Shown: positions 54,501 through 64,000 of the stretch, in pieces
Position numbering within the stretch: the first letter of the stretch is position 1
How the letters are laid out: every line of letters begins with the position of its first letter
Assembly: GCA_013396655.1 (NCBI GenBank)
Contig: WBMV01004761.1
Coordinates: 820,661 to 884,660, forward strand
DNA: 64,000 nt
Reading direction: 5' to 3'
Source: Campylorhamphus procurvoides
Taxonomy: Eukaryota; Chordata; Aves; Passeriformes; Dendrocolaptidae
Notes under the pieces: generated by a model
Databases searched by the model: none
What the model saw: the letters and a program-made list of their open reading frames with translations, nothing else
Told to the model about the DNA's origin: nothing
Position numbers and translations under genes: made by a program

Positions 54501-56238
54501 GAAGGGAGAAAAATGCAGTGCAATGCACAGGCAGGAATGACTAGTGGTGGTGTTCAGTGCTTCAAATGCAAAAATCTTTTAGAACTGGAATTTCTCAAAC
54601 TAGGGAAAAAAAATAAAATCATGAAGTTAAAATATATACTGCCATAACTGCTCTCTCTGGTCAACCTGTATGGCAGTCATAGGCAGTCCTAACATCCCAA
54701 ACTTTGTTAATATAAACTATTTTTTTCCTTTATCCGGAGTTTGTTCTCTGATGCAATCATCACTTCTCTGTCTTCACTGGAGATGGTTGTCGTATATGTG
54801 CCAAACTTGCCAGCAGTCTTGATGACAAGACGATGCCCTTGAAGACAGTCACTTTTTGAGGCAGCCCTTAAAATTCAGTGTTATAGTGGGCACAAGTGAG
54901 CCTTCAGAGCATGTTTTCATGAGGCACATGTAGTTGTATATGTTGTATCTCAGCCAGGCAGTTGCAGGACCATACTGTGCTGTACAACACAGGTGGTCTT
55001 AGAAAGTAGTTAAAATGCGTTCTGATAAATGCTGGGATTCAGATTAATGGAACAAAACAGTGATCACGAATATGTTACTTTAGAATAAGGTTATGTGCAC
55101 AGTGGATTCTGATGCAGATTTGTACTGCAAGTGAATATTTTCAGGCAAGTGTGAGAGAGTTCTTTTGCTTTCTTGTTGGAGAATATGTACAGTTCTTTTG
55201 GTCTCTTGGATGATGGAGCTGAATCTGCTGCATGTTCTTGGTGTGGATGCAGACAATATAGTGCACCTGCTGCTTGTTGCTGCAGTTTTCTGCAGTGAAA
55301 CCAATATGCAGTGCATGACTGGTTTGGCAGAAGTAAAGCCAGTGCATTGCTTCCTGTTAAGCAGAATCTAAATTGTGTTGGTTTAAAAAAGCAAATCAAG
55401 TATCTCTGTCTTCAGGCAGTGTCATCTGTTTCTTAGGGAACTTACGTTACTTTGATCATTGCTGTATTCTAATGCCATATTCTGGAATAATGTGAGGCGT
55501 AACTAGTTAAGCAAAACTTACCAGGAATGACATTTTGTGTACTGACGTGTCCAATGGACAGTCAGTGCAGAAGCAATTAGCTCAGGCCTTCTCAGCCTTA
55601 GATTTTTTCCAAGGGAACTTTTATAATAGTTCTCTGGTAATGAGAACTATTATAGAGGGTGTTTCTAGTGTCACTGGTGTATTTAGTATTATGTTGTGCT
55701 GATCTGTTGAAAGCAGCATGAGGTGAGGAAAACTGTTGAAAACATCACTGCTAGGAAAATCTTTGTTTACACTGGTTTATACTTTGGTTGGAAAGCTCCA
55801 GAAATCCAGACACTTTTATTAAGAAATTCCTGGCACTGTTTTTTTATGCAATATTTATTTAGCTGCTGCTTCTCTGCAAAGAAAGGAGGACAGCAGCAGA
55901 TCTGGGACTTTGTGAACTTCTCTCTCTTTTCACACCTTCTGAAACGGTTCTTTATTAAATGTATTTTTAAGTTGAAAATTTCTCATCCAGATAATTTAAA
56001 TATGGAGCATGTTATTAGCAGCTGGGATGAGAAATTAAAGAGAGACAGTGCCCTCCCTTTTCTTTAGTGATTAAAGATAATGGAAATATTTGGAACAGTT
56101 GTTTTTCTAGTTTGATTTTTTTAATTGTTCCATCCACCCCAGGTCTCATTTATTAAGCAGAGCAGAGTCACTTGCCTTTCTGTAGCTGAGATTAAAATTC
56201 CCTGATTGATGGGCTTGCACTCTTTCTTCAATTTACAG
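51501..56238 (+). other. ZNF318: ZNF318 probable intron 1
   Basis: AT-rich, non-coding sequence between the CpG island and the first recognised ZNF318 exon. No exon was recognised on either strand. It contains a perfect 13-bp inverted repeat at 55622-55654, listed separately. Confidence 0.6.
55622..55654. repeat. Perfect 13-bp inverted repeat with 7-base loop
   Basis: TATAATAGTTCTC (55622-55634) and its exact reverse complement GAGAACTATTATA (55642-55654) flank the loop TGGTAAT. In RNA this would fold into a short hairpin inside ZNF318 intron 1. It is too short for a typical microRNA precursor. It may be a remnant of a small palindromic element or chance. Confidence 0.85.
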
Positions 56239-59200
56239 AGACGTTCACCGAGTCTCCGCTCTGAGTCTTCACTGGAACACAGTTTGTGGATTACTGTTGG
56301 TAATGACCGGTATTGCATTGGCACGCCGGAGCGGAGAAGGCTGCCAGATAGACTGGGCTCACCAATTGATAACCTGAGTGACAGGTATGGTCCTCTGCAG
56401 ATGGGCATTCGAGTGGGTGAAACAGTGGGGGAGTGGCTCTACTGAGTGAGCCCAAACATCTAATTAGCCCAGGGAATGCCTAGGGAATGAGGGTAAGCAT
56501 GTAGTGATGCTTCCAGGGAATACTCCCGCAGCCTCTGGCAAGTTGTGGTGTAGGTAATTCCTGAACAACAGTCTCTGCCTGTTTTCATAGTAACTAAACA
56601 GATACTACTTCTCTAATTTTTGTCAACTGCCTCTAAACCCCATATAAACTAAACGTGCACAGCGTATATTACAGGAAGGAGGGTGGCATCCAACTCTTAG
56701 GTGCTTCTTTCCCCTTAAGGGATGGAATGTCACAGAGGGATGTTTCATTTGACGTGTCACTGCTTCAGCCACCTTCTTCTCTTTCTTACGAACCTACCTA
56801 GTCCTTACTGAAAGGAAGGTTGTTTAGTATAAGGATAGTATAAAGCTTCAACTTCCTCATTTATTGGAGGGAATCATTTACTTTCCTGATTTTTGAAGCT
56901 AGTCTATAAAAAGGTCTAGAGCAGCTTGAAGAAGATTACTATTTTGGCTTTAAAAATTCTGCAGAAGAGAAGTAAATGTGGTCAGACAGTCTCATACATA
57001 AAACATGTTAGAATTCCTAGGGTCTGTTGATTAAAATTGGAGAGAAACGTTTAATGGAGAGACTTCTTTTGTGTTAAAAATACTGCTGTGAACAGTGAAG
57101 TGTAAATATTAGTAGATACTAAGAAGATACTGTTTGGAAATCTTTGCCTTCAGTAGGAGGAGAGGTATAATCTGACAAAAGAAATAAAATTGCAAAACTT
57201 TGTCCAAGTAAAATAATTGCCTTGAATTGTGAAGTTAAAGACAGTATAGTTTGTGCCGTTTCAGGTCAGGGATAAGCATCCAGCACAAAAACCCCCACTA
57301 TCACTTCCATTTCTGGTGCAAATATCACCAACTGCTAAAAAAAAGAAGTTCAGAGAGAGGGGGAAGCGAGCAGAATAAGTGAACTTTCTGTCTTTCTCAG
57401 GTGTAAAGTTAAGTTTCAGCAGGTGTAGAAAACCACATGAGAGTTCATTTTTCAGTACTGTCACTTTTATGCCTTTACCTCAGTCCTCCTGGGATCAGTG
57501 TTCAGTTTGTAAATCCCTTATGCAGTCTGCAGTCTTTGAATGAAATGAGTGCATATGGCCGGGGAGAGTACAGTGGTTGAAAGGAGAAGGAAATGGTATG
57601 TAGTGCAGGAGAACTGGCACTTCTCTGGCAAATGAACATTTACGGGCAGGGATTGGTGGTGGTTTGTCCCATTGCTTCCTTTTCTCAGGTGAGGTATTAT
57701 ATTTAACCTTTTTTGTTATGCATGGTTAGAAGTAACGTCAGATGTAGTGGAGTTTATTTTAACATAAGAGTGAAAGTCACAAAAAACCTTGACTTTATTT
57801 CTGTTTCAGAACCCCTAGATGTAAAAACAATGGTCAGAATAGACTCCAGAGAAGGTATAAAAGTGACAGATGAATCAGAATGAGAATAAGAGAAAGTGAG
57901 ACCATGTAGGCTTTAATTTTAAGTGACTTTCTATGCATTTGTAGTGTAAGTATGCAAGAACTTCATGTTGTTACATTTACTATGTTTTTTCCCTGTCTAA
58001 TCTGCCTTCACTTGTCTTGGCGGTGCCCATAGTCAAACAGTTTAAAGTACACGACAACCTAGCCATCTGTTAGCTTTTCCTAAATCATGTAGGTACTGGT
58101 TCTGAATTTCACATTTCCTCACTGCTAGCCATTTTGGTTGTTTTCAAAAGACACTTGGTATTGGCTTGAAGACATTGCTTGTCATGTATTCTTCATCATG
58201 TACTTTTTTCCCCCGCTCTGAGAGCCTGTCATGGTACCAGGACACTGGCTTTGTATCTATCACTGGGTTTTAAAGTGGTCCTTATTGTGAATTACCATTG
58301 GATTTAATGCTGATCGTATCGCATTCTTATTTGTTTTGTGCTATGTTCTCATTCTCATAAAAAAAAAAAAAAAACCCAAAATCCCATAAACAACAAGAAA
58401 AAGAAAAAATAGACTGTTTTCTGAAGATGTATCTTCAAATTTTGAAGTAATTGGAGCAAATAATTCTGAGTTTAGTTATACTCAGCTATTTTTGCTAACT
58501 TCTCTATTTAGAGATTTCAAGCAATCACTTTGACAAATTATTCTCTGTAAGTAGTAAGGCCCTGTGATGGTAGAGAAGTTCATTAGCCTAAAAAGAAAAT
58601 AAAATACCAAAGAATGGAAATCAGGGATGCTTTTAGAGTCTCTTGCAGCAGTGGATTTTAAGGATGCCTAGGGTGACTTTCTCAGGGTGTGTGTTCACAT
58701 ACAGGTCCATCCTGAAACATCTGTAAGAATTAGCCCCAAGTTTCTAGGGCAGCTGGCCTCCTGCCCATGTGTAAGTAGGCATACTGTATGCTGCTGGCCT
58801 GTGTCTTCAAGGTCATCTGAGCAGCTTCAGTTTTCTACTTCAACAGATTAGCGGTTTTTTCTCATTTAGAATCTCAGTTTATCAAAGTGAAGAAGAAAAT
58901 CTTATCCCTCTCCCCGTCTTCCATCTCTCCTATTCTCAGTAATTTTAAGACATTCTACTACTATCCAAGCTGGCATAAGCTCGACAGAGCATTCCATGAG
59001 TTTTCATGTGAGGTTAATACAAAAGGAAGACCATATGGCTGCAGAGGCCTGGTCTGTGTTAAGCTGTGTTCTAAAATAGCATTTTTTGTGCATAAAATCA
59101 AGAGTAGCAGTTGGCTTGAGTATGAACAGCTCATCTGATTTCCTAGTCAAAGGTTGTGTTAAAGTGGAGTCCTGTTCATGGCTAACAGCAAAATACCATT

Positions 59201-62200
59201 ATTTCTTTCTGTTTCTATGTATGTGAATAAATATGCCAAGAAGTAAACTATCTTACATTAGTTGTAGTTCTCTGAGGCATCATGTAGATATCCTGTGGTC
59301 TGCTTACCTTCTCTGAAACTGAAAATTCCAGTAATTCATGGATTCTGTATTGGTGAAAGCATTGGAATGGTCACAGAGGTACCACCTTGTATCCTCTCTC
59401 AAGGATGCAATAGCCAGTAGTGGACATTACTGGCTGAAAACATCCAAACCAATTAAGAGGGACATATCACAGTTCCTGTAAGGCAAGTAATCCTTTTTTT
59501 CACACCTGTATTTAATATTTGGGTTTGAAATTTGGATCTTAGCTGTTCAGAGTGTATTTGGAACACCTTTGTAGCTGTAAATATAGTAGGTTTACTGTTC
59601 CTTTCTTTCCAAAGTATGATTAAATACTCCTCCTGCTTTGTCACTGTAGTCAAAGTATTTAAATCGTAGGTGACAGTTGCCAGGCATGTATTTAAATAAT
59701 TTTATTGTTATTAAAAAAAATCAGCTGAAGGTGTGTGGTGAAATACATCTGCTGCTCCACCAGGTATGTTTATGCAATTTGTACAGGTTTAGCAGGCTCT
59801 CAGAAAAGGTGACACTGGGACTAGACATATTTTTATGTAGGTTGTGAACAACAATATTTATGTATGAAATCAAATTTTAGCTACTTTTTAGATATTTTTG
59901 TGCTTTTGAAGGAGGTGAATAAGGGTAGTTTGCTGAAAACTGGAAAGATACCATCTAATACAGTGGGTACAGGTATATGCCAGTTTTGCCTTATAAGGTG
60001 TGTTGGACTGATAAAGTGTCTAATAAATGCTTTGCAATGATGCAGGTTAGAGACAAAGTGAAGTTTTGTGTTGATTTTTGTTCTTAAATACTCGTGTAAA
60101 CTATGAAGAAAAAACCTTGTCTGTGCATGTCTGTTATTTTTTAGTCTGATATAAAAACTGGGGCCGTAGTTTATCTGCAGATTTTTTTGAAGGTGTCTTC
60201 TGGCATGTCTTGATTTGTCCTTCTCAAATCTAGGGGGAGGGCCTTTCTGAGTAGGAAGGGGTGATTTTTGAGGATTTAGGATTTAGGACCATCATTATCT
60301 CAAATTGATAACTTGATCACTCAGGAAAGTGTTTTCTGTCCCGTTGATTTCACTTAAGGAGCATATTTTCTTTCCATTCTTGGAGGATCTTGCTATATTT
60401 TGAAACATGAATGAGTAAAATTAGCCAGCAGCTAGTAAATTTGAAGTAGTTTGGTTTGGTTTTGCCTGATCTAAAGAACAGTCCCGGAGACATTTATAGG
60501 GAAGAAGAAAAAGGCCCTAGTTAAAACAGTATCGTAGTTGGGGGTGTGTGTAGGAATTGTTCCAAAAGCAGATATCCAAGAGAAGTTGGTTACTCTGGTG
60601 GTGTGCCAGCGTCACGTTAAAAGAAGAAAGAAAGAAAGAAGGGAAAGGAAGATAGAAACGCAAAGATTTCTTGGCCTGCCCTCACTTGTACTAATATATT
60701 TTTATTAGCTATAAGTGTCTTCAATATATTAAAACCTTTTAATGCACAACACAGTCTGTCTTCGTCCCACCTAACGGCACTTAATAGCAAGAGAGACCCT
60801 TTTCCATCAGGTTCCCTTAACCCTTATATTGCTGCCAGCACCAGAAACAAACTGGACTAAACTCTGGCAGTTCCTGAAATGATTTTTATTAATACAAGGG
60901 TGTGACAATTATTGTGGGTTTCGCGTTGTTGGTGATAACGTTAGCTGCATGATTATGTTCAATGGGTAACACAAAAGACCCTAAAGTAGCCAGCACAAAA
61001 CATACTCTACGGACACAAAAAGGCTCCAAAAACTCTCCAGACAGCATATTAATCTAAATTTCAATACAGCATTAAACAACATCTTCCCTCACTGATACTT
61101 AACTAACAACAGAAAACTAACCAGAAGCACAACAGCCTAAAACAACAATCTAAACCTGACCGCTACCTGTAGCACAGAGGAGAATTGCACATAAAGATAG
61201 TTGTCTCCCATTAATAAAACATATTTTAAAAAATTACACACCTTAAAGGAACACCACAACCAATATAAAGTCCCGACAGATTATGGGATGTAAGGCAAGG
61301 TGGAGTGTTTATGAAATAAAGATGTGAGCCAGGTAAAATTAGTGAGTAAGGGTAATTATGGGGTAAAGATGGAAAGGTGTAAGTCGTAAAGTAATAAGAA
61401 AAGAGAAAACAGAGTAGAAGACTGCTCACCCCTTCATTGTTTAAGGCGTGGGAGGAAGCAAAGCAGTTCGATGGTTATTCCTGCAGAGATGGTGGTTCTT
61501 TTNGATAGTTGTCTCCCATTAATAAAACATATTTTAAAAAATTACACACCTTAAAGGAACACCACAACCAATATAAAGTCCCGACAGATTATGGGATGTA
61601 AGGCAAGGTGGAGTGTTTATGAAATAAAGATGTGAGCCAGGTAAAATTAGTGAGTAAGGGTAATTATGGGGTAAAGATGGAAAGGTGTAAGTCGTAAAGT
61701 AATAAGAAAAGAGAAAACAGAGTAGAAGACTGCTCACCCCTTCATTGTTTAAGGCGTGGGAGGAAGCAAAGCAGTTCGATGGTTATTCCTGCAGAGATGG
61801 TGGTTCTNNNNNNNNNNNNNNNNNNNNNNNNNNNNNNNNNTTTTTTTTTTTTTTTCTGTGCTTATAACCAATCTCTTTTTATACTTTTTTCCTTGGGTAG
61901 TGTGAGTAGCTATAGGCAATAATAGTTCCTGGAGTGATAGACAGATGACACAGGCTTAAAGATTGGCTTCCTGTGCTTCCACAAGATGTAGGAAGAAAGG
62001 CCATGTTATCTCAGGCTTAAGCACTTTAAGGAAACTCCTGGAGCCTCTTTGTCCTCTGACAGTGGTTTCTGGGAGCACCCCTCCAAAAGTGTTTCCCTTA
62101 ACCCATCAGGAGCTTATCAGGGCTATCACCCCACAGTCAGTTGCAGTCCATTGTGTGTAACTATGCAGAGGCTGGCACAAAGGAATGATGCTTTAACACA

Positions 62201-63423
62201 TATTCTCCCTGGTTCATAGATACCAGAAATGGTGCTTCTTTTGGGGTATAGCCATTACTGTGATTAGTGATAGTCCTGTCTACAGATCTGTTGCAAGAGA
62301 ACGTATTGCTAGAATTTGTGGTCCTTGTCCACAGCTGAAGCTAAAAAGAGGATCTGTCTGCATTTGCCAGTGTGAAACTGAATTATATCTTGAATAATTT
62401 GTATGGAATCTGACCTTGGCATCTTGCTGGGAGAAGTGAGGAAAGGGATTGTGGTCTGAAATACGATAGTAAGGTTTTTTTAAAAATGTGTAATCTTCCA
62501 CATTCACAGAAATAAATCCATCCTATCAATTTTTCAAGGCTCTTACTCTGCAGTATGAGTTGAATTGTTCATGTCACTATGTTTGCAGGCAACTTCCTAT
62601 TGCAGGTAACAATGCCATTAAAAATAAGTCTCCCTCGGTAACCTGCCTATTACATACAGTATTGGTTCTGTTTAGTGATGGAGATGTTATTCTGAAACTG
62701 ATTTGGAAATTTCTTACCCTTGAGTAGAAATAAGAGTTAATCTACTATGCTTCAAGTACTTACATTTATTCTGTACTTCTCTTACATAGGGATGATATGA
62801 CTGATGGTCCAATATTCACGACAAGCCTCACATGTCCTCGAGGCCTTGAGAGATACCCATCGCATGAAGATCAACCTTCAAGTCCCTTCACTGTGAGGCA
62901 TGATGAAGACTATCGCAGCCGAGATGTATTCCTCCATCGTTCAGATTACAGTCCACATTATGGCCGTCGAGAAGAGCTGCCTCGTGGATCTGACAGAGAG
63001 AGTGACAAACTGAGGAGATCCCCCTACCCACTGAGGCCAGAAGAAAGGGGACGAGAAATAAAGCGTCCACGGTACGAAAAGGATGAGAAGATGCATGCTC
63101 TGAGTGGAGAGCATCAGGGTTTCTCATCAGGAACACGAAACTATCGCAGACGAAGCCGCAGCCGTAGTAGAAGCCTGAGCCCATCATACCTCAATGAAGA
63201 ATTCCGAGAGCTTGACCGTGCAAGGAGGAAAAGAGAAGAAGAAGAGCGTAGCAGAAACTTGAATCATGATGTTTCAGGCAGTGGCTATGTGATCCCTGGC
63301 TTGACTAACACACTACAGACTTCTGAGCCTCGATATACATACAGGCCTGAAGAAATCCCACCCATGCCCAAAAAATCTATTCTGAAGAAACGAGTGGAGA
63401 TGGAAGTAGAGTCTCCTGTTCAG
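56239..63423 (+). CDS. ZNF318: ZNF318, zinc finger protein 318 (N-terminal part only)
   Basis: ZNF318 is a large nuclear protein, more than 2000 residues in human, described as an androgen-receptor co-regulator and as needed for IgD expression in mature B cells through long pre-mRNA processing. Two coding exons are visible: 56239-56384 and 62790-63423. They join in phase (AG|G, Arg). The first encodes RRSPSL, then ITVGNDRYC and TPERRRLPDRLGSPIDNL, which closely match the human protein as remembered. The second encodes RGLERY, FLHRSDYSPH, an SR-rich stretch (about 63139-63180), the charged segment FRELDRARRKREEEERSR and MPKKSILKKR. These are basic and RS-like regions. The matrin-type zinc fingers lie in later exons beyond the window. 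The exon 5' of 56239, with the start codon, is not found. The donor after 63423 (GTTTGG) is weak but agrees with where the resemblance ends. Confidence 0.9.
58359..58376. repeat. Poly-A tract
   Basis: An uninterrupted run of about 16 A residues follows TCTCAT in a ZNF318 intron. It is simple low-complexity sequence. Confidence 0.8.
60619..60655. repeat. GAAA-type purine microsatellite
   Basis: An imperfect GAAA/GAAG purine tract (AGAAGAAAGAAAGAAAGAAG and similar) is directly visible in the ZNF318 intron, about 90 bases before the repeat-like block. Confidence 0.8.
61196..61499. repeat. 304-bp direct repeat, copy 1
   Basis: This segment runs from GATAGTTGTCTCCC to GATGGTGGTTCT and reappears without visible change at 61504-61807, a 308-base shift. 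The spacer is only four bases (TTTN), including an undetermined base. Absolute identity next to an N points to an assembly artefact, not an old biological duplication. Confidence 0.9.
61504..61807. repeat. 304-bp direct repeat, copy 2
   Basis: This is the second copy of the segment at 61196-61499. It ends exactly at the start of the N run at 61808, which again suggests that the same read end was placed twice. Confidence 0.9.
61808..61840. other. Assembly gap (33 N) followed by poly-T
   Basis: Thirty-three undetermined bases are followed directly by a T run (about 61841-61855). Homopolymer or repeat collapse is the likely cause. Confidence 0.99.
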
Positions 63424-63616
63424 GTTTGGTCTCTGTCTGTCTATATGTTTCTACTATTCAAAACAGTTCATGATACAGAATGTTAGTTTGAGTTCCAAAA
63501 CAGAAAAGCTGAATCTTTACATTTTCCTGTCTTTAAGAGGACAGGTTTCTTTTTGCAGGCCTGTACAAGTTAGAATCGCATTAGAAACTTTAAATGGTGA
63601 AGATATTTAATCAAGA

Positions 63617-63653
<37 letters not shown>

Positions 63654-64000
63654 ACAATCTGAGGCAGAATAAAATGTCTTTGTGGAAATCCAACCCAGGA
63701 TGCTGAGGTCTGAGCCAGCTTTTCCTAGTACCAGAGGCAGTCAGGACACTGATCAAAGTTCTTCGCCTGTCGCAGTGTCTCTTTCTTGTTTCTTTATAGA
63801 CTTAGAGAACTGCCTAATGCATCCCCAGTAGCTCTGTCGGAAAAACATCTTTTGAGTTTCCTATTTTTTCCCCCCTTTGGACTGTCGCGCTGGGATCAAT
63901 CGTACTTAATTTGTGCCCAACCCATACCAATTGAGTCTCAAAATTAGAACAATGGAAAGATAAATGGCTGTGACCACTGTGATAAATTGGACTGTTCTTG
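63424..64000 (+). other. ZNF318: ZNF318 intron sequence to window end
   Basis: After the donor at 63424 the frame soon stops (TAG at 63484) and no further exon is recognised before the window ends. The piece contains an AT microsatellite at 63621-63649. Confidence 0.7.
63621..63649. repeat. AT dinucleotide microsatellite
   Basis: About 14 uninterrupted AT units are followed by a short A run. The tract lies in an intron about 200 bases after the last ZNF318 exon in the window. Confidence 0.9.

Larger units (their letters stand above)
60740..62210 (-). mobile_element. Repeat-like block, possibly LTR-derived (class uncertain)
   Basis: The composition changes within the intron. On the minus strand an AATAAA (plus-strand TTTATT at about 60885-60890) lies about 145 bases before a segment ending in TGTTGTGCA near 60740, which resembles the R-U5 end of an LTR. 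The block also holds an exact direct duplication, an N gap and a poly-T run, all typical of places where interspersed repeats confuse assembly. No coding remnant of a retroelement was recognised. The boundaries and class are guesses. Confidence 0.35.
56385..62789 (+). other. ZNF318: ZNF318 intron between the two recognised exons
   Basis: This 6.4-kb AT-rich intron starts with donor GTATGG and ends with the acceptor CTTACATAG at 62781-62789. It contains a poly-A run near 58361-58375, a GAAA-type microsatellite near 60620-60650, a repeat-like block from about 60.74 to 62.2 kb, an exact 304-bp duplication and a short gap. No additional exon was recognised. Confidence 0.8.

Noticed and set aside
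61226..61737. Two identical short minus-strand open frames suggesting a duplicated gene.
   Set aside because: They are the same non-coding segment counted twice because of the 304-bp duplication, and the sequence is low-complexity, not protein-like.

Overview
The window is vertebrate nuclear DNA, most likely from a bird. Its genes have many short exons with GT-AG introns, the promoters are CpG islands, and 27842-27940 resembles the 3' part of a CR1 retroposon, the dominant avian repeat. An LTR-like element at about 45569-46163 fits an avian endogenous retrovirus. The narrower guess of a songbird is inference only. Three protein genes are readable: DLK2 (+), ABCC10 (-) and the 5' part of ZNF318 (+). 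As I recall the human 6p21.1 locus, the order there is ZNF318-ABCC10-DLK2-TJAP1 with the same relative orientations, so this looks like conserved microsynteny in reverse.

Layout. 1-8050: no recognisable exon, perhaps a first intron of TJAP1 on the minus strand (inferred from synteny only). 8050-8670: CpG island. 8670-18180: non-coding. 18180-19230: GC-rich island broken by a 223-N gap and probably serving DLK2. 20708-26373: complete five-exon DLK2 coding sequence (396 codons), 3' UTR to about 27.83 kb. 28.48-44.46 kb: complete ABCC10 on the minus strand, 21 coding exons that join in frame to 1531 codons, tail-to-tail with DLK2. 44940-45290: CpG island, likely ABCC10 promoter. 45.5-46.3 kb: LTR-like insertion and a short degenerate tandem repeat. 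46.3-50.7 kb: AT-rich intergenic DNA. 50780-51500: CpG island with a 46-N gap, likely ZNF318 promoter and first exon. 51.5-64 kb: ZNF318 introns with two recognised coding exons (56239-56384 and 62790-63423). 60.7-62.2 kb: repeat-like DNA with an exact 304-bp direct duplication and a gap.

The genes do not form a pathway. DLK2 is a non-canonical Notch ligand at the cell surface, ABCC10 (MRP7) is an ABC efflux pump and ZNF318 is a nuclear regulator. I found no CRISPR array, tRNA, rRNA or prokaryotic-type system, and nothing that clearly qualifies as an undescribed biological system. The points worth a second look are sequence peculiarities of ABCC10, regulatory and repeat structures, and places where the assembly is probably wrong. 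Exon boundaries were read by eye from splice sites, reading phase and remembered family sequences, with no alignment run.
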